From contig JAHFDZ010000004.1 of NCBI GenBank assembly GCA_023248745.1, positions 1 through 35,181 on the forward strand: 35,181 bases of DNA, written 5' to 3'. The notes beneath the pieces are model-generated. The model was given only the letters and a program-made list of their open reading frames with translations, did no database searches and was not told where the DNA came from. The translations under genes and the position numbers were made by a program. Below are positions 24,841 to 32,987 of the stretch, piece by piece; position 1 is the stretch's first letter, and each line of letters opens with the position of its first letter. Source of the stretch: Myxococcales bacterium (GTDB lineage Bacteria > Myxococcota_A > Polyangia > Polyangiales > Polyangiaceae).

Positions 24841-25590
24841 CTATCGATTCGCGAGCGCTTCGGCGACTGCTCGCGCAGATGGGACGCGCAAAACGTCTGA
24901 GTGCCTGCCCTGATACTGACCCAATGGGTCGACCAGCGCCGTGCGTACTCCCGCCGCACGGGCGCCGAGAATGTCGGTTGCAAACGTATCCCCGAGGTGA
25001 AGCGCCCGATCGGTCGTCCCGTTGCAAGCATCGAGCACCAGGCGAAAAAACGCAGGGTCCGGCTTCTCGACCCCCAGGGCACCGCTGTCGCCCAAGAAGT
25101 CGAAACAATCACGAATGCCGAGCGTGACAAAGAGCGGCTCGAGCATCCCCTCTGAATTGCTGACCAACGCCACGCGCACGCCCGTTTTCCGCAGCGCGTT
25201 CAAGGCCGCTGGCAGACCTATGGGCACCTTCGACCACAAGTTGAGACGGACGTGATCGGTCCAAATGAAATCGATCAGTGCGGGTAACGTATCGAGTGAT
25301 GCCCCCGCAACGTGCAGCATCGTGCCGACCATCTCCGCCCAAGCGCGCGCACCAGGAAGGTGCTTTCGTCGCCACGAAAACGTCGTCATCGTACGCGCTT
25401 CGAGGCGACGCTTCGCTTCGGCCTCCGCGAAGGCCAATGCATCGCCATCTAAGGTTGAAACACCATGGGCGGAGACCAACGCCGCAAGACGATGATGGTC
25501 AAGAAAGACGACGACCCCGCCCGCATCAAGGCAGAGAACGTCAACGTCTCTCAGCAACTCACCAGGAATCGCGGCAATGTCGTCCAGCAA
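24841..25590 (-). CDS. HAD-superfamily hydrolase-like protein
   Basis: 249 residues if started at TTG 25590, 2 bases after the ald stop. A second TTG at 25557 is possible and would put motif I near the N-terminus. Motif I is LCLD22-A-G24-G-V, where the second Asp of the usual DxD is Gly. Motif II is VSNS, motif III the Lys in GVEKPDPAFF, and motif IV LGDTFATD. A helical cap lies between I and II. The family includes phosphatases and dehalogenases, and loss of the acid/base Asp leaves the reaction uncertain. It is cytoplasmic, and translation is probably coupled to ald and leuB. Confidence 0.85.
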   Translation of the reverse strand: MLDDIAAIPGELLRDVDVLCLDAGGVVVFLDHHRLAALVSAHGVSTLDGDALAFAEAEAKRRLEARTMTTFSWRRKHLPGARAWAEMVGTMLHVAGASLDTLPALIDFIWTDHVRLNLWSKVPIGLPAALNALRKTGVRVALVSNSEGMLEPLFVTLGIRDCFDFLGDSGALGVEKPDPAFFRLVLDACNGTTDRALHLGDTFATDILGARAAGVRTALVDPLGQYQGRHSDVLRVPSARAVAEALANR

Positions 25591-25592
25591 AT

Positions 25593-26702
25593 TTACAATA
25601 CCTGCGAGAGCGGCGTGAACGCGAGCCCATGCGCGTGAGCGACAGGTTCGTACACGACGTGTCCGCCGTAGGTATTGAGGCCCTTGGCAAGAACGCGATC
25701 GGCGCGCGCAGCAGCCTCGAGCCCAAGGTCGGCGATGCGCAACGCGTAACCCATCGTCGTGTTGGTGAGCGCCCACGTGCTCGTTTGCGAAACGGCACCC
25801 GGCATGTTCGGCACGCAATAGTGCACGACGCCGTCGACTTCGTACGTCGGATGATCATGCGACGTAGGACGACACGTTTCGATGCAGCCACCTTGGTCGA
25901 CCGCAACGTCGACAATGACGCTGCCAGGCTGCATGCGCGAGACGAGTTCACGCGTGACAAGCCTTGGTGCCTTTGCGCCAGTGATGAGCACGGCGCCAAC
26001 CACGAGATCGGCGCGCGCCACGACCTCTTCGATATTGGTCAGGTTCGAGTAGAGCGTTTCGATCGCACCACCGAACACGTCCTCGAGATAGGCCATCGTG
26101 TCCGCACGCACGTCGAGCACGGTCACTTGCGCGCCCATACCAATCGCGATCGTCGCCGCGTTGCGACCCACAACGCCGCCTCCGAGGATGACGACACGAC
26201 CTCTTCGTGTGCCCGGCACACCACCAAGAAGAACGCCCTTTCCGCCACGCTCTTTCTCGAGACATGTGGCGCCGACTTGCACGGCCATACGTCCAGCGAC
26301 TTCGCTCATGGGGCGAAGAAGTGGCAATGTTCCGTCATCGTTCTCGATGGTCTCATAGGCAACGCCCTTGACCTTCGCGGCAGCGAGCGCGCGCGTGAGC
26401 TCTGGCTCCGCGGCGAGATGCAGGTAGGTGTAGAGCACGAGATTTTCGCGGAAGAAGCCGTATTCGCTGGTGAGCGGCTCCTTCACCTTAACGACCATGT
26501 CGCCGCTCCATGCATCCTGGGCCGCCGGCACTATTGTAGCACCTTGAGTTACATATTCCGCGTCGCGAATGCCGCTTCCCTCGCCGGCACTCTTTTCGAC
26601 GAGCACCTTGTGCCCGCGCGCGGTGAGGCTTCGCACACCCGCTGGGGTCATTCCGACGCGATACTCACGGGTCTTAATCTCTTTAGGCACACCGACGATC
26701 AC
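25593..26702 (-). CDS. ald: alanine dehydrogenase
   Basis: 369 residues. It interconverts L-alanine and pyruvate plus ammonia with NAD. Residues match the family throughout: [20 protein letters not shown] at the start, K74 (VKVKEPL), H95 ([11 protein letters not shown]), the nucleotide motif [20 protein letters not shown] and the [15 protein letters not shown] segment. It is cytoplasmic and usually hexameric. It starts at GTG 26702, with AAGGAG 6 bases upstream. It heads a three-gene minus-strand cluster with the HAD protein and leuB-like gene and diverges from pyrD across 161 bases. Confidence 0.97.
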   Translation of the reverse strand: MIVGVPKEIKTREYRVGMTPAGVRSLTARGHKVLVEKSAGEGSGIRDAEYVTQGATIVPAAQDAWSGDMVVKVKEPLTSEYGFFRENLVLYTYLHLAAEPELTRALAAAKVKGVAYETIENDDGTLPLLRPMSEVAGRMAVQVGATCLEKERGGKGVLLGGVPGTRRGRVVILGGGVVGRNAATIAIGMGAQVTVLDVRADTMAYLEDVFGGAIETLYSNLTNIEEVVARADLVVGAVLITGAKAPRLVTRELVSRMQPGSVIVDVAVDQGGCIETCRPTSHDHPTYEVDGVVHYCVPNMPGAVSQTSTWALTNTTMGYALRIADLGLEAAARADRVLAKGLNTYGGHVVYEPVAHAHGLAFTPLSQVL

Positions 26703-26708
26703 GGCTCT

Positions 26709-26714
26709 CTCCTT
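26709..26714 (-). promoter_or_regulatory. Shine-Dalgarno site for ald
   Basis: AAGGAG on the minus strand, 6 bases before the GTG at 26702. It fixes this start. Confidence 0.7.
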
Positions 26715-26863
26715 CGTGCACAGCCCGCAAATGTGGGACGGCGCGGCGAGAGACTACAAGCTTCAGCACCGGCCACAAGAGAACACCGCGAGGTGACCCA
26801 CCTTGACGCATTGCGCGACTGCCTCTCGCCAATCATGAGAAACGTCGGCATGCTACGGCCTGC

Positions 26864-27898
26864 ATGTATCCTGTGTTTGCGTCGCTCCTCTTTCGATTGC
26901 CACCCCATTTGGCGCACAGTTTGGGCAGTGCCGCGATATCGATACTGGGAAAGTTACCTTTTCGAGCGCCGCTCAAACTTGATACGCCGCCAATCGAAAC
27001 GATGGGCCTGCAGTTCGCTCACCCAATTGGCCTTGCGGGTGGCTTCGACAAGAATGCGCGCCTGCCACATGCGCTCGCATCGCTTGGTTTCTCGTTCGTC
27101 GAGATGGGAACCGTTACGGCGCAGCCGCAATCGGAAAATCCTCGCCCCAATCTGTTTCGTTTGCCTGCCGATCGCGCGTTGATCAACCGGCTCGGCTTTC
27201 CAAACGACGGCGCCGAGGCCGTTGTGGATCGGTATCGCAAGGCAACCCATCAGCGACCGGTCGGCGTGCCTGTTGCTTTCTCGATCGGAAAGTCGCGAGC
27301 GGTGCCGATCGAAGACGTCGATAAAGTCATCGCCGACTATCGCGCAAGTCTGCGCGCGGTAGCTCCGATTTCCGATTTCGTCGTCGTGAACGTTTCGTCG
27401 CCCAATACGAACAATTTGAGGGCGCTCCAAGATGGTGATCGCGCACGCGAATTGCTCGCCGCGTTGCGCGACGAATTGGGCGACCGCGCGCTTCCGATGT
27501 TGGTCAAGGTTGCGCCCGACATGACACACGAGACCTTCGACGTACTGCTCGATCTCATCTCCGAGTTCAAACTCGCGGGTGTCGTAGCGTCCAACACTAC
27601 GGTGTCGCGAGCGAGCGTGATTCACACGCCGAAAGATGTGGTCGACGCCATCGGCCAAGGAGGTCTGAGCGGCCCGCCGCTCAAAGCGAAGGCCCTCCAG
27701 TTCGTCAAGTGGGCGCGCGCGTGCCTTGGCCCGAAGCCAACGATCATCGGCGTAGGCGGCATCGAAACGAAGGACGATGTTGCGCGTTTCCTCGATGCGG
27801 GTGCGAACCTGATTCAGATCTATACAAGTTTCATTTACGGGGGCCCTTCCCTGCCCAAGCGCCTCGCAAGAGAGTGGTCGCAGGCAAAGCAGACGTGA
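26864..27898 (+). CDS. pyrD: dihydroorotate dehydrogenase (quinone), class 2
   Basis: 344 residues, normal length for class 2 PyrD, which oxidises dihydroorotate to orotate with quinone at the inner membrane. The N-terminal MYPVFASLLFRLPPHLAHSL forms the membrane-contact helices. FMN and substrate motifs follow: GLAGGFDKNARLP, INRLGFPNDG and residues 176-182 NVSSPNT with the catalytic Ser. The late segments GGLSGPPLKAKAL, IIGVGGIETKDD and LIQIYTSFIYGGP complete the fold. No good ribosome site is seen. It is followed after 38 bases by a Cys-rich lipoprotein gene. Confidence 0.97.
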   Translation: MYPVFASLLFRLPPHLAHSLGSAAISILGKLPFRAPLKLDTPPIETMGLQFAHPIGLAGGFDKNARLPHALASLGFSFVEMGTVTAQPQSENPRPNLFRLPADRALINRLGFPNDGAEAVVDRYRKATHQRPVGVPVAFSIGKSRAVPIEDVDKVIADYRASLRAVAPISDFVVVNVSSPNTNNLRALQDGDRARELLAALRDELGDRALPMLVKVAPDMTHETFDVLLDLISEFKLAGVVASNTTVSRASVIHTPKDVVDAIGQGGLSGPPLKAKALQFVKWARACLGPKPTIIGVGGIETKDDVARFLDAGANLIQIYTSFIYGGPSLPKRLAREWSQAKQT

Positions 27899-27936
27899 GC
27901 CCTTTTCGCCTGAAGCCTGTTGTGGCACACAGTCTT

Positions 27937-28263
27937 ATGCGCTGTATTCGAGCTCTTTTCGCGATGTCGCTGCTGGTCGCCTCCGCGGCGAGTTGCACGA
28001 CGACCGTCGGCTTTTTCTGCTCGAAAGTATACGACTGCGAGGGCGTTGCGAGCGACCAGTGCGAGGGCCAAGAGCGAACATTACTCACGCAATCGACCGA
28101 CGAATGCCGTGGTCTACAAGACAGCGTGATCAGCTGTTGGTCGACCAACTCGACGTGCCAAGATAAGAAACTTTATTTACTACCGAACAAATGCGCGAAA
28201 GAGCTCGAAGCCGCGCGCAAAGCAAGTTGTCCTGAGATCACGAATCCGCTGCCTACAAAATGA
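27937..28263 (+). CDS. small cysteine-rich lipoprotein
   Basis: 108 residues from the ATG at 27937, chosen because it starts a signal peptide with lipobox-like ASAASC. About nine further cysteines are spaced through a mostly polar sequence (YDCEGVASDQCEG, DECRGL, ISCWS, STCQ, NKCA, ASCPE). Probably a disulfide-stabilised envelope protein. The spacing does not match the GKW module of the other Cys-rich proteins. Lies 38 bases after pyrD and converges on the giant repeat lipoprotein 52 bases away. No function assigned. Confidence 0.7.
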   Translation: MRCIRALFAMSLLVASAASCTTTVGFFCSKVYDCEGVASDQCEGQERTLLTQSTDECRGLQDSVISCWSTNSTCQDKKLYLLPNKCAKELEAARKASCPEITNPLPTK

Positions 28264-28315
28264 CGAGAAGCCCCGGAGCACTTGCCCCGAGGTCTTTCGT
28301 CAAGTCGGTGAACGA

Positions 28316-31300
28316 CTATGGGCAGTATGCGAAGAAGCCGTCGTCGGGCGTAACGTCCGACGTGCCGCCAGGCAGACCGATGGGTGTGCTGTCACACGTG
28401 CGCGCGTTCCAATTGGGGAAGGTGCCGGCCGCAAGGTCGATGACCGCCCGCTTGACAAAGTTGGCGCCTCCGCGGGGAAAGCTGCTGCCGGTGCCGAAGT
28501 CGGCTCCTTCGGTTCCGCCCATCAGGGTGAGGACCGTTGGGTTGCCCACGATGTTGCGCGGAACCACGACGTAGAAGCGGTTGGCCGCCACGTTGTCGAA
28601 TACCGCGCCGCTGACTGCCGTCCACGCCGTGCCGTTCCACTGAACGACGCCGCGGCTCGCGTTGTTGCCATTGGTCCATACGACATACTTGACGGTGCCA
28701 AATCCGTGCGCCGCGCTTGAAGCGAGGCCCGTTCCGCCCGAAGGCAGTGAGATGGTCGGAAAGCCCGTCCCGCCCACAGCGGTGGGGTACGGCGCGGCAC
28801 CAGAAAGATAGAAGTAGCCGTACTCGTTTGCCGCATTCCACGCGTCGTCAACGTCGGCACCTGCGGGTGTCGACGCGATGCCGAGATAGAGATTCGCGGA
28901 ATCGAAGGCCAAGCGCCCGTTGACGGCGTCGCCCGAGACACCGTCGGCCCACTGATTCTGCGCGACGACGAATTCGCCTGCTGCACCACCGCCTGCGGAG
29001 CTCGTGATGGATCGCGAGTACGTTCCGATGCCCGTTGCCGCGTACGTTGCGGTCGCGTCGTCCATGCCGGCCTTGCACGCACGAATGAAGACGGTTCCGT
29101 CCATGGTCGCCCAAGAGCGCAATTCCGGATCCGCGTTTGAACCCGCAACGCGCGTATTGAGACAGTAGTAGCTCGCGCCCGCGACCGGAACGGTGCAGCC
29201 TGCAGGCGGCGACGTAACTTGCGAGAAGCACATCACGAGCGAAGTGTCCTGCGTGCGACCGGCATTCGGCGTGACCGTTATGTCGGCGTTTAGCTTGATA
29301 TCGCGACGCTTGTTGCCATTGGCGGCCACGTCCGTATTGGCAATGGTGTTGAGTGGCGAGACTGTGTAGGCGTACGACGCCGAATGCTCGGTCGACACGT
29401 TGATACTGAGCCCTTCGGAACAGGCAACCGCCCTGACAGTCAACGTACCTGACGTTGGGTTCGGCGAGACGAGCAGCGAAGGCGAGCCGCCCGCGGTGTT
29501 AATTGCGGCGCCGTTGAGGCAGCTCAGCGTTGCGCCCGAGAACGAACCGCATGACGGAGCCGTTCCGTCCGTAGTGTAGCAGATGCCGACGCCAGCCGTT
29601 GCCGCACCAGTTTCGGTTGTCGTACTCGCAATCGTGACGTCGAAGTAGTCGTGGTACTTACCGGCCGCGTTCTTGTTCGGGACGGCGAATGTACCTCGCG
29701 TTCCGAGGACGAACGTTGGCTGCGCAACCGCCGCGGTCGTGTACGTGACCGTGGCAATATCCGAATCGCTAAAGCCACTTGCGCACCCACGCACTTTGAC
29801 GACGCGTGGAACGCTTGTGACGTTCAGGGAAGTCGGTGATACACCGCAAACCGGATCGGTCGCCGTCGCGGCACCGTCAGTGAGTGCGTAGCTTGCGTAG
29901 GTTGGTGTGCCGGTTATTTGAATCGCATTGGCGCCAAGAACGCCGGGGTTGTTACCGGCGATGTTGTTCTGGAAGTTATTGCCGAATGGAAGTGTGGGCG
30001 CCGCGGGCAAGACTGGCGTGAAAACCTTGAAGGTGTACGTGGCGGTCGCAATCGGCGATTGCGGGTAGCCAGTCCGGCACGTGCGGGCTTTGACGACGCG
30101 TGGGTTGCCGCCAAAGTTGCTCGATTCGGTGACGCCTGCCTCAGCCGACAAGTCGAGCGACGTGCCCGTTGCGCAGACGTTGCTGCTTGCGCCGCATTCT
30201 GGATCGCTACCGTTGTCGGTCCAGCAGACGAAGTTGTTCGCGATGTCGCTACGTGAAAAGTACACCCTTGGTTGCTTGACGCTTCCGGCGGGTGCGGTAC
30301 CCCCGGGAGTGTCTGGCGAACGCACCGTGTCGAGCGCAGAGGCATACGTGCCAGACGCTGGAGAGATCGTGGGTGCCGTCAGCTGTCCTGGCGCCGAGTA
30401 GGTGATCGTTGTCACCGGCGAGTCTGCGTAGTCGGCGCGACAGTAAATCGCCTTGATGGTCGAGCCGGCGGCCGTATGGTTGATCGTGACGTTCGCAACA
30501 CCGCCGCCAACCGTCCCAAGAATGGTCGGCGCCGTCGCGGGGTCTCCGCATGTTGCCGGTACAGTGGGATCGGTTCCGTTAGTTGTGTAATACACACTTC
30601 CGTTCGCGAGGGTGTCTTGAACATTCTCGGGCGTCTTCCACATCTGAAGAGCGACCGCCAAAACCGAACTTAGCGGTTGCGCCGTGCCACTCGCAGGTGA
30701 CGCGCCACCCGCATTCGTGAAACTCCAAGTGCCCGTGATGAGATCGGAGTCTTCTGCGCCGGGTTTGCATACGATCGTTCGAAACACACGGTTCGACGAA
30801 TTGCCGGTGATGCCACCGCCAAAAGGAGCGCCGCCTGCGAATGGAAACACGTTGCCTGTCGCGCATCCGGTCTTGCTTGCTGAACACGATGGGATTGTTT
30901 GCGCGCCCACAACTGGACTTGCGCTGACGCAAATTTCGCCCGCCCCCACTGCGCCTAGGGTTGTTTGCTTGAAGGGTTGCGCAGCATCGCTTGGGTACAT
31001 CGGATCGCCACCGCTGGTGTTGATCGAATTGGTCACGACACCAAACGCGCGCCCGCCGACACTACCCACAAGGTCCATCACGGGTGGGCCCATCTTCGTC
31101 TTGAGATCCGTACTGAGAACGGCGCTCAAATTGTAACCCACCTTGCACGAACGCAACTTGTAGAAGGCGCTGCGACGCTGCCCGGTGGTGGTAACAGTGG
31201 CGTCGATTGCCTTCGCAAGGTTCCAAGGAAACGAACCGGCAGCAACAGAAAGCGTTCCGCTTCCTTGAGCGCACGTGCCGGCGACCGCAACGCCCGGATC

Positions 31301-32374
31301 GTTCGGCGTGCTGCCATCTGTGCTCATCGTGTAGAGAAGCACCGCATCGGGTGTTGTGACGTTCGCAAAGACCGTCGTGTCATAGGCAATCGTGCCGCTC
31401 GTCGTCACCGTCGGAAGTGAGGCACGGAATGTGTAGTCTGCAGACGTTATCGTCGAGTTCGTGCTGCCCGCCTTACAGGCAATCGCCTTGACGGTCTTGT
31501 TTCCATCGAAAACAGGCGGCGTCGTTGTGATGTATCGCGCCGAAGTGCCGTTGCACATCTGCGCAATTGGCAGCGTCGCATCGCACGAGGGAATGTTGCC
31601 ATCGATCGTGTAGCAAATTGTCGCGTCGACGGGTGATGTCGTCATCGTAATCGACTGCGATGCCGCGTACTCGCCTGCGGCCGGTGAGAACGAAGGCGCG
31701 CCGATCGTCCCAGCGAGATTGCTGATCTTATACGTCGCCTTCGCCTCGAGCGAATCTGACTTGTTGCTGACCTTCGCGATGGCAATGACGGTCGTGTCAA
31801 CGCTCACGACGAACGGCTTCGTGTAGACCGTGGCGAAGGGCGCTACGGGGAAGCTACCGTTCGTCGTAAAGAGCAGTGTCGCATTGGTCTCTGTCGTGCC
31901 GATGCTGACTTCTTGCGTCGAAGCGTACGTGCCGCTCGCAGGCGTGATCGTCGGCGTTGCCGCGCGCGGAGGCGGCGCTTCGATGGTGTACGTTGCAGAG
32001 TTGACGACCGATGGCTCGTAACCAGGGGCGATCGCAATTGCCCGAATGGTTGTCGTTGCACTTACGCTTATCGGCGCGCCGTATTGCTGCGAAGACTGGC
32101 TCGGCGTGTTTTCATCGAGCGTGTAGTAGATGGCCGCGCCGGTAGTCGCGCTCGCGAGCGAAACGGATTGTGCCGTCGTGTATGTATTGCCAGGCACGCT
32201 GAAGGTGGGCGTTGCGGTGCTCTGCTTCACATTTCCGTCACCGGTGGGGACGACGGCAGCTGCGTCTCCTGCATCGGCGAGCAAAACGCCACCATCGCTA
32301 CAGGCGGTGCTGGTCACTATTAGAACAGCAAAGAACGTGGGTACTCGCCACCGAAACGGCACACTTCGCGTCAT
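28316..32374 (-). CDS. giant lipoprotein with chitobiase C-terminal-like repeats
   Basis: 1352 residues from the ATG at 32374. GGGAGG lies 6 bases upstream of it but abuts the alternative ATG at 32380, so I chose 32374. Signal peptide and lipobox end at C25 (VTSTAC). From about 50 to 1120 there are roughly ten degenerate beta-sandwich repeats of 85-130 residues, most with an x-I-(Y/C)-Y-T-x-D-G-x-x-P core and a closing T-I-x-A-I-A-x-x-x-G segment. This is the pattern of the chitobiase/beta-hexosaminidase C-terminal domain (CHB_HEX_C, PF13290 type). The last 230 or so residues differ: GRLAFDSANLYLGIAST and DAWNAANEYGYFYLS suggest a carbohydrate-binding sandwich. Likely a surface protein for binding, with no catalytic domain visible. 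Confidence 0.85.
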   Translation of the reverse strand: MTRSVPFRWRVPTFFAVLIVTSTACSDGGVLLADAGDAAAVVPTGDGNVKQSTATPTFSVPGNTYTTAQSVSLASATTGAAIYYTLDENTPSQSSQQYGAPISVSATTTIRAIAIAPGYEPSVVNSATYTIEAPPPRAATPTITPASGTYASTQEVSIGTTETNATLLFTTNGSFPVAPFATVYTKPFVVSVDTTVIAIAKVSNKSDSLEAKATYKISNLAGTIGAPSFSPAAGEYAASQSITMTTSPVDATICYTIDGNIPSCDATLPIAQMCNGTSARYITTTPPVFDGNKTVKAIACKAGSTNSTITSADYTFRASLPTVTTSGTIAYDTTVFANVTTPDAVLLYTMSTDGSTPNDPGVAVAGTCAQGSGTLSVAAGSFPWNLAKAIDATVTTTGQRRSAFYKLRSCKVGYNLSAVLSTDLKTKMGPPVMDLVGSVGGRAFGVVTNSINTSGGDPMYPSDAAQPFKQTTLGAVGAGEICVSASPVVGAQTIPSCSASKTGCATGNVFPFAGGAPFGGGITGNSSNRVFRTIVCKPGAEDSDLITGTWSFTNAGGASPASGTAQPLSSVLAVALQMWKTPENVQDTLANGSVYYTTNGTDPTVPATCGDPATAPTILGTVGGGVANVTINHTAAGSTIKAIYCRADYADSPVTTITYSAPGQLTAPTISPASGTYASALDTVRSPDTPGGTAPAGSVKQPRVYFSRSDIANNFVCWTDNGSDPECGASSNVCATGTSLDLSAEAGVTESSNFGGNPRVVKARTCRTGYPQSPIATATYTFKVFTPVLPAAPTLPFGNNFQNNIAGNNPGVLGANAIQITGTPTYASYALTDGAATATDPVCGVSPTSLNVTSVPRVVKVRGCASGFSDSDIATVTYTTAAVAQPTFVLGTRGTFAVPNKNAAGKYHDYFDVTIASTTTETGAATAGVGICYTTDGTAPSCGSFSGATLSCLNGAAINTAGGSPSLLVSPNPTSGTLTVRAVACSEGLSINVSTEHSASYAYTVSPLNTIANTDVAANGNKRRDIKLNADITVTPNAGRTQDTSLVMCFSQVTSPPAGCTVPVAGASYYCLNTRVAGSNADPELRSWATMDGTVFIRACKAGMDDATATYAATGIGTYSRSITSSAGGGAAGEFVVAQNQWADGVSGDAVNGRLAFDSANLYLGIASTPAGADVDDAWNAANEYGYFYLSGAAPYPTAVGGTGFPTISLPSGGTGLASSAAHGFGTVKYVVWTNGNNASRGVVQWNGTAWTAVSGAVFDNVAANRFYVVVPRNIVGNPTVLTLMGGTEGADFGTGSSFPRGGANFVKRAVIDLAAGTFPNWNARTCDSTPIGLPGGTSDVTPDDGFFAYCP

Positions 32375-32380
32375 CGTCAT

Positions 32381-32386
32381 CCTCCC
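32381..32386 (-). promoter_or_regulatory. Shine-Dalgarno site deciding between two ATGs
   Basis: GGGAGG directly abuts the ATG at 32380 and is 6 bases from the ATG at 32374, which makes the second ATG the likelier start of the giant lipoprotein. Confidence 0.6.
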
Positions 32387-32515
32387 AAGTTACCCGCCGA
32401 ACCTCGAACGACTCCTTCAAGAAGGGTATCGCTTTCCACGCATCAAACACCACAAAATCGAGGTCGGGAATTCGTAACTTGTCGTATCTAGTTTCACACG
32501 ACCGCAAAAAACCCA

Positions 32516-32908
32516 ATACACCGTGAGCGAGAACGCATCGTCGATCGACGAGCGCGCAAGACGCGGAAAGAGCGCCACACCGAACAAGGCAACCAAACTG
32601 ACAATTGCAACTCCTGACGATCCAAGTGCTTGACCGTACAAATTCTTGACGAAAGCACGCGGCAAGTTCGCACCATGAAGCGCACCCGCCGCGACCGCGA
32701 GACCACCGACAGAGAGCGCATACGGATCGGCGAGCAAACTCAGTCCGCCGCGCAGTTCTCCGTCGCTCGCGATCGGAAGTCCACGCATTGCAAGACCGAC
32801 TGCGGCGCCCATCACGAAAAGAGCGAGCGCTGCGAACGAGGCGAACGAAACGTCCCAGTACGCGCGCCAGAGCGGAGACGGGTGCTTGCTCCGAAATTCG
32901 ATCGAAGA
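32516..32908 (-). pseudogene. internally deleted remnant of cytochrome bd oxidase subunit II (cydB)
   Basis: The open frame 32417-32938 encodes 173 residues. Residues 11-95 align by eye with the middle of CydB: SSIEFRSKHPSPLWRAYWD, a glycine-rich helix, RGLP, then LLADPYALSVGGL and LHGANL. These match E. coli CydB segments FDYRSK...WRNMWD and LLNPFGLLAG. Residues 98-141 match the C-terminal helix (LGSSGVAIVSLVALFGVALF, then SSIDDAFSLTVY). About 100 CydB residues between the blocks, the first 90 or so, and the final part are missing. The ends (MGCRRLFSDA, and after VY) are unrelated. No cydA is in the window. Subunit II lacking most helices should not work, so this is a decayed remnant. Confidence 0.75.
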
Positions 32909-32976
32909 GGCGTCAGAGAACAGCCGTCGGCAACCCATGCTAAAGGCACTCGAAACTTATTGGGCAGGTGTAGCCG

Positions 32977-32982
32977 AGGAGG
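32977..32982 (+). promoter_or_regulatory. Shine-Dalgarno site for the IgGFc-binding family gene
   Basis: AGGAGG, 5 bases before the ATG at 32988. It rules out the in-frame ATG at 32886. Confidence 0.7.
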
Positions 32983-32987
32983 ACGGG

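Noticed and set aside
23840-24913. 357-codon plus-strand frame
   Set aside because: It is antisense to the leuB-like gene, whose catalytic residues are all present.
24830-25108. N-terminal extension of the leuB-like protein
   Set aside because: It is Arg/Gly-rich, overlaps the HAD gene in another frame, and precedes the normal family start at 24829.
26703-26863. Sigma-70-like promoters between ald and pyrD
   Set aside because: A TTGACG occurs near 26800 but without a -10 box at suitable spacing; matches on the minus strand were only three of six per box.
25278-27182. 634-codon open frame on the plus strand
   Set aside because: It is antisense to the clear HAD and ald genes and runs into pyrD in the wrong frame; Arg/His-rich composition shows it is a by-product of high-GC codon use.
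28264-28315. Possible terminator after the small Cys-rich lipoprotein
   Set aside because: The C-rich and G-rich runs do not form a good stem, and there is no T-tract.
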